This document shows, piece after piece, positions 8,536-15,823 of a stretch of DNA of 64,000 bases. Position 1 is the first letter of the stretch, and each line of letters starts with the position of its first letter. The translations under genes and the position numbers were made by a program. This DNA comes from Bacillota bacterium (GTDB lineage Bacteria; Bacillota; Clostridia; Christensenellales; SZUA-584): positions 29,068-93,067 of the forward strand of contig JAEXTV010000034.1 of NCBI GenBank assembly GCA_023406895.1, in the 5' to 3' direction. Under the pieces are notes generated by a model. It was not told the DNA's origin, did no database searches, and saw only the letters and a list, made by a program, of their open reading frames with translations.

Positions 8536-9084
8536 CTAGCGCTTCTTATTCAGTTTCAGCGCGATGCCTCTATCAGCCGCAATGGTCTCAAATATACCTG
8601 CCGCGAGAGCCGCTTTCTCTTTTTGTGACAAGTTGTTTGCGCATGTTTGTGCTTTAATTTGCTCAACCGCCGTTTTAACATCCTTGAGCGCCAGCAGATT
8701 CGCAGCCAGACAGTAAAAGCTCTTTTTGCGCCCGTCGTTGACGTTGTTCAGAAGGTAACGCAATATCTGCATTTTTTCTTCGAGCTCGGCTGTGTACGCC
8801 TCGATGCCGATTCTCTTGGCTCTTTCAAGATCTTTGAGCTGATGACGATGAGTGATGAACGAGTCGTATTGATCGATGCCGTTATATTTGTCACACGGAA
8901 ATTGCGTGCATTCAAAGCAGTAGTCGATATCGCCGAACTGCTGGCTGCACCGCGCTATTTTGCACGGCTGATTCCCCGGACCGCCGCCGCATCCGGGGCA
9001 ATAATTACCGATGTGCATGGGGCAGAGGCCGCAGTTTAAGCCGCAAACGGAGAACAGAGGGTATGGCCTTGAAAAATCGCTCAT
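8536..9084 (-). CDS. DUF3795 cysteine-rich protein
   Basis: This 182-residue protein begins with the typical DUF3795 zinc/metal-binding layout: CGLNCGLCP, then CPGCGGG, then a CKIARC pair and YCFECTQFPCDKY, giving at least ten cysteines in the first 70 residues. The remainder is helical and charged. The family is common in anaerobic Clostridia and archaea and has no established function. The gene stands alone on the minus strand, convergent with the membrane protein operon, about 130 bp from the next minus-strand gene upstream of it. Confidence 0.8.
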   Translation of the reverse strand: MSDFSRPYPLFSVCGLNCGLCPMHIGNYCPGCGGGPGNQPCKIARCSQQFGDIDYCFECTQFPCDKYNGIDQYDSFITHRHQLKDLERAKRIGIEAYTAELEEKMQILRYLLNNVNDGRKKSFYCLAANLLALKDVKTAVEQIKAQTCANNLSQKEKAALAAGIFETIAADRGIALKLNKKR

Positions 9085-9213
9085 GGGCAGCCTCCAGAAT
9101 TAATTGATGCGTTGATATGCCCATATTATATCACATACCCGGTATGCGACAAGGTGCTGGGGAGAGGCTTCATACGGGCAGGCAAGCGCTGATGTATGCT
9201 TGGTGGGGTACGA

Positions 9214-10272
9214 TCAGGTATCAAACGCGATGTCGCAGCTTTGTTCGATTTTGAGCTTGTCAAAATACACATTTTCGAGCGGAATCCATTCATGTATGAA
9301 ACGCTGCAGCATCGCTTCGCCGCTTCTTTGACGTATGCGCGCCGCCTGCGTTTCGGCGTCTGTTTTCAAGAACAGCTTCAAATCATACAGGCCCGCCAGC
9401 GACGGATGCAGGCTATAAACGCCTTCAACGATGGTGAGTGCTTTGGACGAAACACTGACAGCTTCTTTGAACTCTCCGGTATGGCAGTTGTAAGGGCGGT
9501 AAGAGAACGCGCCGCCGCTTTTGAGTTCTGCCGCCACCTCATCCGCAATGCGTTCATAATCCACATTGCCGCCCGGCTGGGCCAGACGCTCGGACGTTTT
9601 GCGAGCCGGGGGCAGAAAAAAATCGTCCATGTGAATAACGTTGCAGTCGTACGCTTCGGTAAGCAGCGCCGCGAGCGTGGATTTGCCGCTGCCGCTGGAG
9701 CCGTCGATGGCGACGGTGACGGGCTTCCCGCTTTCAAGCAGCGCGTCAATGCGCGAAATCGCATCAATAAACTCGGCATATGCTGATTTGATCACGCGGT
9801 AGGCAGGGGCGTAAACGGCTCGATAGACATCGCTATGGCGCAGCAATGGGCTGTTTTTTGCGCTCCTTGCCTTGTTGATAAAAATGTCCACGCCGGCCGG
9901 GGTATACGGCAAAGCCCCGTCTTCGCAGCATTGCCGCAGAATACGGAGCTTTTGTGAGAATCCTTCCATGCTGCCCTGAACATTTCTCGCTGTGGCAACG
10001 AACAGACGGTTCACCGCGGCGGGGCTTAAGCCCAGCGCACCAAGCGCAGCCAAATGTATGCGGCAAAGTCCGCTGCCGATATCCTCAAACGCCGGAGCAG
10101 TGGTGACGCCGTTTTTGAGCGCGGCGCATTCTTCCTCGATACGTTTGAGGCTGTCTTCAGGGTTGCTGATGATGTGGCCGCCCGCGAACTCGCTCTGGCA
10201 GATGAGCTTGATCATATCGGTCAGCTGCATTTTGGGATAACGCGAAAAGTGGCTCAGCAGCAGCTTTTTCAT
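9214..10272 (-). CDS. Uridine-kinase-like P-loop kinase with N-terminal helical domain
   Basis: This 352-residue protein has two parts. Residues 1-180 form a helical domain of unknown function. Residues about 185-352 are a P-loop kinase of the uridine/phosphoribulokinase type, with Walker A GSSGSGKST, the substrate-side motif IHMDDFFLPP and IVEGVYSLHP. The start (ATG at 10272) overlaps the stop of the ECF transporter gene as ATGA, so the pair is translationally coupled. The coupling suggests the kinase phosphorylates the imported compound (a nucleoside or vitamin-like substrate), trapping it. The specific substrate cannot be read from sequence. Confidence 0.75.
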   Translation of the reverse strand: MKKLLLSHFSRYPKMQLTDMIKLICQSEFAGGHIISNPEDSLKRIEEECAALKNGVTTAPAFEDIGSGLCRIHLAALGALGLSPAAVNRLFVATARNVQGSMEGFSQKLRILRQCCEDGALPYTPAGVDIFINKARSAKNSPLLRHSDVYRAVYAPAYRVIKSAYAEFIDAISRIDALLESGKPVTVAIDGSSGSGKSTLAALLTEAYDCNVIHMDDFFLPPARKTSERLAQPGGNVDYERIADEVAAELKSGGAFSYRPYNCHTGEFKEAVSVSSKALTIVEGVYSLHPSLAGLYDLKLFLKTDAETQAARIRQRSGEAMLQRFIHEWIPLENVYFDKLKIEQSCDIAFDT

Positions 10273-10811
10273 GCCTGTACGGATTGCTCCTTATTTTTAG
10301 TTCTGTCGAGCGCCATCACGAGCGCCGGAATCAGCACAAGCTGAACAGCGATGCCGGGCAGCGCTTTTATAACGGAGCCTGCCATAAAGATGTCCATTGT
10401 AAATGCGGTGCCGCTTAGGCCGTAAAGCGCGAAACTGACCGCACCCCAGACGACGCGTCCGGCAATCATAGAGATCAGCAGCGTCAGATAGCAAAAGCCA
10501 ATGTTTTTAGGGAAACGCTTATAGAGCAGCCCTGTCATCAGGCCGTATATCGCGAGCTCAAAAGCCATAGCCACCGCAGTGGGGTACATGGGGGGCATCC
10601 CAAAAAGCAAGCTTCTGAGAAGCGGCGAGATAACGCCTACAGCAAGACCGTATGGCCAGCCGCAGAAAAAACCGCAGAGCAGCACGGGAATATGCATCGG
10701 GAGCAGCATGCTGCCGATTTCGGGAATCTGCCCGGTTAAAAAAGGGAGAAGCAGCGCCAGCGCAAGGAACATCGCCGCCAGCACGAGTTTATTAGTGGAT
10801 GATGATTTCAT
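10269..10811 (-). CDS. ECF-type vitamin transporter substrate-binding (S) component
   Basis: This 180-residue protein is almost entirely hydrophobic, with about six helices, matching ECF S components in size. The N-terminal region LVLAAMFLALALLLPFLTGQ and the loop GSMLLPMHIPVLLCGFFCGW are typical of the ECF-ribofla_trS-like (PF12822) group. S components bind a micronutrient and work with a shared energising module (EcfA, EcfA', EcfT), which is not in this window. It is the first gene of a two-gene unit with the kinase downstream. A terminator-like hairpin sits just upstream of its RBS (GGAGG). The substrate is unknown. Confidence 0.75.
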   Translation of the reverse strand: MKSSSTNKLVLAAMFLALALLLPFLTGQIPEIGSMLLPMHIPVLLCGFFCGWPYGLAVGVISPLLRSLLFGMPPMYPTAVAMAFELAIYGLMTGLLYKRFPKNIGFCYLTLLISMIAGRVVWGAVSFALYGLSGTAFTMDIFMAGSVIKALPGIAVQLVLIPALVMALDRTKNKEQSVQA

Positions 10812-10829
10812 TTTCGTAACCTCCGCAAT

Positions 10830-10884
10830 AAAAAAATACCATAAGATTCAGCTTTCCCATTGGAAAGCGGATACCTTCATGGTA
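10830..10884 (-). terminator. Terminator-like hairpin in the leader of the ECF gene (possible attenuator)
   Basis: Read on the minus strand, an outer stem (TACCAT with ATGGTA) encloses a perfect seven-pair stem (GCTTTCC, loop AATG, GGAAAGC). It is followed at once by seven U residues and then the GGAGG of the S-component gene. A terminator this close to the start suggests conditional read-through, as in riboswitch expression platforms. I could not match the upstream 150 bases to a known aptamer. Confidence 0.45.
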
Positions 10885-11031
10885 CCATTACAAAAGGCGC
10901 GCCGCCGTTTTTTGCTCATCCGCTTCGTGCAGATGACTTCGGCGCTGTTTAGATTAAAGCATACATTTCCCATTGCGTCAAGAAAGAGAGCAAAATTAGG
11001 CAAATTTAAGCGTTTTCATCGAAATTTTATC

Positions 11032-11061
11032 TTGTCACCGGGTAAAGTGTTATGTTATAAT
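11032..11061 (+). promoter_or_regulatory. Sigma-A promoter of rplS
   Basis: TTGTCA (11032-11037), an 18 bp spacer and a perfect TATAAT (11056-11061) lie 80 bp ahead of the rplS start codon, leaving room for a structured leader. Confidence 0.75.
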
Positions 11062-11075
11062 CTCAAGGTTGATTT

Positions 11076-11120
11076 AGGGTGGTCCGCTGTCCGCATTTTG
11101 TAAGCCGGTTAAGAACACCT
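11076..11120 (+). ncRNA. Ribosomal protein L19 leader element
   Basis: The leader between promoter and RBS contains GGTGGTCCGCTGTCCGC and GGTTAAGAACACC. These can pair at the ends (GGTG with CACC) and look like the L19 leader known upstream of Firmicutes rplS, thought to bind L19 for feedback control. Identification is from memory of the motif and from its position. A covariance search would settle it. Confidence 0.6.
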
Positions 11121-11141
11121 ATACTGGGAGGAGGAATCAGC

Positions 11142-11486
11142 ATGAGCCAGATTATCAGAGCCATCGAACAGGAACAACTGCGTACCGATCTGCCTGAAAT
11201 TAAAATCGGCGATGTCGTGAAGGTGTCTGTTAAGGTTATTGAAGGAACAAGAGAACGCCTTCAGGCCTTTGAAGGTTACGTCATCGCGAAGAAGAACGGC
11301 GGCATCAAGGAGACGATCACTGTTCGCCGCGTGTCTTTCGGTATCGGTGTGGAAAGAACATTCCCCATTCATTCGCCAAAGATTGCGAGCATCGAAGTGA
11401 TGCGTCACAGCAAGGTCAGACGGTCGAAGCTTTACTATCTGCGTGACAGAGCCGGTAAAGCCGCCAAACTTACAGAAAAAAGATAA
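11142..11486 (+). CDS. rplS: Ribosomal protein L19 (bL19)
   Basis: The 114-residue product matches bL19 throughout: IKIGDVVKVSVKVIEG, RLQAFEGYVI, GIGVERTFPIHSP and VRRSKLYYLRDR. L19 sits at the interface between the 30S and 50S subunits. The ATG at 11142 is chosen because of the strong GGGAGGAGG upstream and the normal family length. An upstream GTG in frame at 11079 would put the leader RNA inside the gene. The gene is monocistronic here: its own promoter and leader precede it and an intrinsic terminator follows 6 bp after the stop. In Bacillus it heads the same neighbourhood (rplS-rbgA-rnhB). Confidence 0.97.
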   Translation: MSQIIRAIEQEQLRTDLPEIKIGDVVKVSVKVIEGTRERLQAFEGYVIAKKNGGIKETITVRRVSFGIGVERTFPIHSPKIASIEVMRHSKVRRSKLYYLRDRAGKAAKLTEKR

Positions 11487-11491
11487 CAATG

Positions 11492-11517
11492 AAAGAGCCG
11501 GTTTACCGGCTCTTTTT
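11492..11517 (+). terminator. Rho-independent terminator of rplS
   Basis: AAAGAGCCGG, loop TTTA, CCGGCTCTTT and a T-run: a ten-pair stem starting six bases after the rplS stop. Confidence 0.95.
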
Positions 11518-11613
11518 ATTTTCCGCGTCGGTGATGGGCTGTCTCGCAGCCGTTGTTCATAGGCCTGAGAATAAGCTGCACAAAACCGAAACGGCATCGT
11601 TGAACTTATTAAA

Positions 11614-11836
11614 TCACAAATCGGTGTTGCGAATATAAGCTGTGAATTTACTGGTGCCATTTTTAATAATACACCCTTCTTTTAACAATAAAGCCAAAGT
11701 TGCCTCAACAGTTGATTCGCTTATGTCAGGATATTGCTTCGAAATGATGCGCTTCGACGCTTTTGAAGCGTATTTCCAAACAGTGCCCGGATTCGTTCGG
11801 GTAAGAAACCAGCGTGGTGTCTCAGTTATCGCCCAT
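11614..11836 (-). pseudogene. Frameshifted small winged-helix-like gene
   Basis: On the minus strand, an ATG at 11836 begins MGDN and meets a stop at once. Skipping one base (extra T around 11824) joins it to a clean frame of about 70 codons ending at TGA 11614-11616. The joined product contains PRWFLTRTNPGTVWKYASK, KRIISKQYPDISESTVEATL and LLLKEGCIIKNGTSKFTAYI, which reads as a helix-turn-helix followed by a wing. The length is 3n+1, as expected for a single-base insertion. No open start exists in the long frame, so I call it a broken gene or one read by frameshifting. The function is not recognised. Confidence 0.45.
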
Positions 11837-11933
11837 CAGTTTAACTTAAGGTATATTACAACAGATACCTTCGTTTGCTTTTATTAATATGAGTGGTAAA
11901 ATAATGGTATTCAGAAGACTGGGGAGGCGGAAG

Positions 11934-12326
11934 ATGCTGCATAAGTACAACTCAAAATCCATATGGTATTTGGACAGATCGAGGATGCAGAATAACAGCT
12001 TTTTTGATCGTCTGATCGCTTTGTATTTCAGAAAAAGAAGTGAAATTGAAACGTGGGAAGGTGGGATTGTGTACCGAAAGCGAATTTTTCGCTGGTTTGG
12101 CATTTTACCGTACTGCTTTATATACTATTATTTTCACAGCATTAACGAGATTGATGACGATGCAGATCAGTGCTACTGGATAAGCGGCAGGATATCTGCT
12201 GTCTATCTTCTCGCAGACGGGCAGACGGTTCATCATACTGAAAACCTCAAAAACGTCTCGCTCCCGAAATTCTTTTCAGACATGTCTGAAATAAGAAAGG
12301 CACTTGAATCACTTCGTGACTATTAA
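11934..12326 (+). CDS. Hypothetical protein
   Basis: A 130-residue product is predicted from the ATG at 11934, which has a strong GGGAGG site six bases upstream. An in-frame ATG at 11889 lacks one. It contains a hydrophobic, aromatic central stretch (RWFGILPYCFIYYYFHSI, about residues 53-70) and an acidic patch after it, then YWISGRISAVYLLADGQTVH. It is not a family I recognise. It lies between rplS and rbgA, a place usually without a gene, and its AT-rich composition differs from its neighbours. That suggests a recent insertion. Confidence 0.55.
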   Translation: MLHKYNSKSIWYLDRSRMQNNSFFDRLIALYFRKRSEIETWEGGIVYRKRIFRWFGILPYCFIYYYFHSINEIDDDADQCYWISGRISAVYLLADGQTVHHTENLKNVSLPKFFSDMSEIRKALESLRDY

Positions 12327-12548
12327 GTTTTTGCGAAGGCAGAAAGTAAGAGGTATTCGAACTCTATTTTACTATACAGGCAAGGAAACGGCAGCGATAG
12401 CTCTTGAACCAACCTATCATTATGCGAAAGAACCTTTGTTTTCAGATAGATGGTTTTTATATTGGTGCCTTTTATGATATACTCACAAGGAAAAAAGCGA
12501 TCTTGCTGGATGCAGGATGCTGATATATAAGCTGAATAGGAACGAAAG

Positions 12549-13397
12549 ATGGACATACAATGGTACCCGGGCCATATGGCCAAATCCCGCCGGCAGATCG
12601 GTGAAAAACTCAAGCTCATCAATGTGGCTGTCATCGCGGTGGACGCGCGTGCGCCCAAAAGCACGCTGAGCCCCGATCTATTGGCGTTGCTCTCGGGCAA
12701 AATCTGCATTGTGGTGCTGAACAAAAGCGACCTTGCCGATGAGCATCAGACAAGGCTCTGGACGGACTATTATAATAAGCAGTTCGGAAACGCGATCAAT
12801 TTCAACGCCATGCGCGACAGCAAAGGCACGTTGCTCGGTGCGATCAGCAAAGCCGCCGCACCTGTTATAGAAAGATACGCGCAAAAGGGCGTAAAAAAAA
12901 CCATACGCGTGCTGGTGGCGGGTGTGCCCAACGTGGGCAAATCGGCCATCATCAACCGCCTTGTGGGGCGCAAGAGTGCTAAGGAAGGCGATAAACCGGG
13001 CGTGACGCGCGGGCTGCAATGGGTGAAACTTTCGGATAATCTCGAGCTGCTTGATTCGCCGGGGCTGCTCTGGCCCAAAATCGAATCGCAGGAGGTTGCC
13101 GCGAAGATTGCGGCGCTCGGCAGCTTAAAGCAGGAGATACTCGACGAAACGGCGCTCGCTGTGGCGCTCATCGATATGCTCAAGGACGCAAAACCGGGAG
13201 CCATCGCGGCACGGTACGCCATAGATGAGGACGGCGCGGCGCACGAGGTGCTCGAAGCACTTTGCCGCAAGAGAGGGTTTTTGATAAAACAGGGTGAACC
13301 GGATACGGAACGCGGCGCTAAGGTGCTGCTCGACGAATTCAGAGGAGGACGCCTCGGGCGCATCACGCTCGAACGCTGTGACGACGATGGACAATGA
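12549..13397 (+). CDS. rbgA: Ribosome biogenesis GTPase RbgA (YlqF)
   Basis: This 282-residue protein has the circularly permuted GTPase order that defines the YlqF/YawG group: the G4 motif NKSD (about residue 58) comes first, then G1 GVPNVGKS (about 123-130), G2 and G3 DSPG. The N-terminus IQWYPGHMAKS is a family hallmark. RbgA drives late assembly of the 50S subunit. It overlaps rnhB by 11 bp, and the order rplS-rbgA-rnhB is conserved in Firmicutes, so rbgA, rnhB and yraN probably form an operon reaching into the glycosyltransferase genes. Confidence 0.95.
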   Translation: MDIQWYPGHMAKSRRQIGEKLKLINVAVIAVDARAPKSTLSPDLLALLSGKICIVVLNKSDLADEHQTRLWTDYYNKQFGNAINFNAMRDSKGTLLGAISKAAAPVIERYAQKGVKKTIRVLVAGVPNVGKSAIINRLVGRKSAKEGDKPGVTRGLQWVKLSDNLELLDSPGLLWPKIESQEVAAKIAALGSLKQEILDETALAVALIDMLKDAKPGAIAARYAIDEDGAAHEVLEALCRKRGFLIKQGEPDTERGAKVLLDEFRGGRLGRITLERCDDDGQ

Positions 13398-14010
13398 GGA
13401 ACGAATAAGGCTGACAGCCATGTGCCGATATGAGCAGCCGTTCTGGGAATCCGGAAAACTTGTGGCGGGCATTGATGAAGCAGGCCGCGGCCCACTCGCG
13501 GGGCCATGCGTCGCGGCGGCTGTGATTATGCCGCGCGGCTGTCTGATTGCGGGCGTGAACGACTCAAAGAAGCTCAGCGAGAAAAAACGCGAGGCGCTTT
13601 ATGAGCAGATCACCGATCAGGCGCTCTGTTATGCCGTCGGCATCGCGGACAACAGCCTCATTGATGAAATCAATATACTCAACGCAGCGAAACGTGCGTT
13701 TGCGCAGGCCATAGCGGGCTTAAGCTTCAAGCCCGATTTTGTTTTTTCCGACCGTATCGGCGGCATCGAGACGGACTGCCCTTATGAAGAAATCACGGGC
13801 GGAGACGCGCTTTGCTACAGCATCGCGGCGGCGTCGATTGTCGCCAAGGTGACGCGGGACCGCATGATGCGTGATTTTGGCCGCCAATACCCGGGCTACG
13901 GTTTTGAAACGCACAAGGGCTACGGCACGAAGCAGCACTGCGAATCGATCAGAGAACTCGGCGTATGTGACATTCACCGAATGTCTTTTTTAAAGAAGCT
14001 GATCGGATGA
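13387..14010 (+). CDS. rnhB: Ribonuclease HII
   Basis: A 207-residue product is predicted from the ATG at 13387. The longer in-frame extension from 13294 would lie inside rbgA and adds nothing family-like. It carries the RNase HII signature GIDEAGRGPLAGP (two catalytic acids, D and E), NDSKKLSEKKRE, and the C-terminal motif THKGYGTKQH. The enzyme cleaves RNA in RNA-DNA hybrids and removes single ribonucleotides from DNA. It overlaps rbgA by 11 bp and yraN by 4 bp (ATGA), so the three genes are translationally coupled. Confidence 0.95.
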   Translation: MDNEERIRLTAMCRYEQPFWESGKLVAGIDEAGRGPLAGPCVAAAVIMPRGCLIAGVNDSKKLSEKKREALYEQITDQALCYAVGIADNSLIDEINILNAAKRAFAQAIAGLSFKPDFVFSDRIGGIETDCPYEEITGGDALCYSIAAASIVAKVTRDRMMRDFGRQYPGYGFETHKGYGTKQHCESIRELGVCDIHRMSFLKKLIG

Positions 14011-14372
14011 ATATGCGGCAGAGGGGCGACCGCGGCGAAGAGCGGGCGGCGGCGTACATTGAAAAGCTTGGCTGCACCATGCTCGAAAGAAACTACTGCG
14101 TTCGCGGCGGTGAAGTTGATATTATTTTCAGGGACGGAGAAACCGTCGTGTTCTGCGAGGTGAAAACGCGGACGCAGAGCCGTTTTGGCACGCCCGCCGA
14201 AGCGGTGGACTTTAAGAAGCGACGGCGCATCTGCCGCGCGGCGCTCGATTACGCCTATAGAAAAAATTGCATTGATGAAAGCATGAGATTTGATATAATA
14301 GAGATCGTGAGCGACAAAATAAACCATATAAAATACGCTTTTGAGTTTACAGAAGACACAGGGGAACGATGA
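14007..14372 (+). CDS. yraN: YraN family (UPF0102) endonuclease-like protein
   Basis: This 121-residue protein has the family motif order GDRGEERAAAYIEKLG, RNYCVRGGEVDII and CEVKTRTQSRFG, whose acidic residues and lysine form a Holliday-junction-resolvase-type PD-(D/E)xK core. No activity is firmly established for the family. It starts inside the rnhB stop and its own stop overlaps the start of the following membrane protein (ATGA at 14369), which is unusual because that next gene belongs to a glycosylation cassette. Confidence 0.9.
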   Translation: MNMRQRGDRGEERAAAYIEKLGCTMLERNYCVRGGEVDIIFRDGETVVFCEVKTRTQSRFGTPAEAVDFKKRRRICRAALDYAYRKNCIDESMRFDIIEIVSDKINHIKYAFEFTEDTGER

Positions 14373-15814
14373 AAAGGATAGGCATTCTTTTAATATTAGC
14401 GATACTGCTGGCTTCATTGCCTTTGGGCACAGTCTTTGCGGACGACGCGTTTAAGCCGTCTTACGCATCACCTTCCGAGACGGTTCTTGCCACTGTTCTG
14501 ACCATTGTGGTTTCAGTGATTTTCATTATTGTATGCGTTCTGCTCAATGTCCGCTCAGCGCTTGCGGAAGACAATGCATCGCCATGGCCGTCTTTTATTC
14601 TGATGGCAGTACTGGCGGTGGCGATTCGGGTGATCGCGGCAGCCGTTTTCGAGGGTTACTCATCGGATATCGGTTGCTTTAAGGGCTGGGCGATTGCGGC
14701 ATACGAGAGAGGCCCCGCCAACTTTTACACATCAGACATGTTCGCGGACTATCCGCCGGGCTATATTTACGTTTTATGGGTGCTGGGCTTTGTGCGAGAG
14801 CTCTTTTCCATCGACGCGATGGGCACTTTATTCACGCTGATTATCAAGCTGCCGTCAATCGCGGCGGAGGTGATGGCTGCCGTTCTCATCTTCAAAATCG
14901 CGAGAAAGCAGATGGGCAAAACGTTTGCGATGCTCTGCTCGGCGTTCGTACTTTTCAATCCCGCGTTTTTTTTCAACAGCAGCGTATGGGGGCAGGTGGA
15001 CGCGTTTTTCGCGCTTTTCGCCGCCCTTGTGATTTATTATTTGAGTAAAGATAACCCGTGGCTCGGTGCGGCTTTTTTTGCCCTTGCGCTGTTGATTAAG
15101 CCGCAGGCTGTGATGCTGCTGCCTGTTGTGGGGCTGTATTATCTGTTTGCGCTTTTTAAAACGGGCCGCGTTAAGCGCGGTGTGCTGGGGCTGCTTGGCG
15201 GAGTGACCATCGGCGCGACGGTTTTTGTGCTCGGTGTATTGCCGTTTACGGGAAACCAGCCAATTGACTGGATCCTTCACAAATACGTGGGTACGGTGGA
15301 TTCGTACCAGTTTGCTTCAATCAACGCGTATAACCTTTTTGCGCTGACCGGCGGCAATTGGAAGCCGTTTGACGCCCCGTTCTGGTTTTTCACTTATCAA
15401 ACGTGGGGAATCATTTTTATTGTCATCATATGTGCTTTGGTGGTATTCTTGCAATGGCGCTCAAGGGAGCAGGGACGGCTATTTGACATCGCAGGATTTT
15501 TGATCGTTTCGGTGTTCATGCTGGCACATGCCATGCACGACCGGTATATTCTGCTGGCCTGCCTGCTGCTGCTGATGGCTTATGTGTATTCGCGGGATTC
15601 GGCGACGCTGTTTTTCGCGGCGGCGTTCTCCGTGACGGCGCTGCTCAATCAAATGGTGGTGCTCTATGCCGATTCTGTGATGACGCCCGAACTGCCGACA
15701 CTGCTGATATCGGGCGCAAACGTACTGCTTTATATCATTTATTTTATGGTCACAATTAAAAAACTTGCCAGCAGCGGTGTGCTGATCAAAAGCCCCGCTC
15801 AAAGGATAAGATAG
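14369..15814 (+). CDS. GT-C fold membrane mannosyltransferase-like protein (Gpi18/GT39-related)
   Basis: This 481-residue protein has a cleavable-looking or anchor segment at the start (residues 1-25) and about eleven further helices. After the second helix it has SSDIGCFKGWAIAAYERGPANFY and then DYPPGYIYVLW, resembling the acidic lumenal loop and PPG motif of polyprenyl-phosphate-sugar-dependent GT-C enzymes (COG5542-like). Such enzymes move a sugar from a lipid carrier to an acceptor outside the membrane. Translation is coupled to yraN, and a PMT-like enzyme and a GtrA protein follow, giving a cassette. The donor sugar is not identifiable. Confidence 0.75.
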   Translation: MKRIGILLILAILLASLPLGTVFADDAFKPSYASPSETVLATVLTIVVSVIFIIVCVLLNVRSALAEDNASPWPSFILMAVLAVAIRVIAAAVFEGYSSDIGCFKGWAIAAYERGPANFYTSDMFADYPPGYIYVLWVLGFVRELFSIDAMGTLFTLIIKLPSIAAEVMAAVLIFKIARKQMGKTFAMLCSAFVLFNPAFFFNSSVWGQVDAFFALFAALVIYYLSKDNPWLGAAFFALALLIKPQAVMLLPVVGLYYLFALFKTGRVKRGVLGLLGGVTIGATVFVLGVLPFTGNQPIDWILHKYVGTVDSYQFASINAYNLFALTGGNWKPFDAPFWFFTYQTWGIIFIVIICALVVFLQWRSREQGRLFDIAGFLIVSVFMLAHAMHDRYILLACLLLLMAYVYSRDSATLFFAAAFSVTALLNQMVVLYADSVMTPELPTLLISGANVLLYIIYFMVTIKKLASSGVLIKSPAQRIR

Positions 15815-15823
15815 GATAGAGCA

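Noticed and set aside
8525..8542. Short inverted repeat GCGCTA/TAGCGC between convergent genes
   Set aside because: Six-pair stem overlapping the DUF3795 stop and lacking a T-run, so not a convincing terminator.
11642..11887. 81-codon plus-strand frame after rplS
   Set aside because: No RBS, no family-like pattern, and it overlaps the more convincing reverse-strand winged-helix relic.
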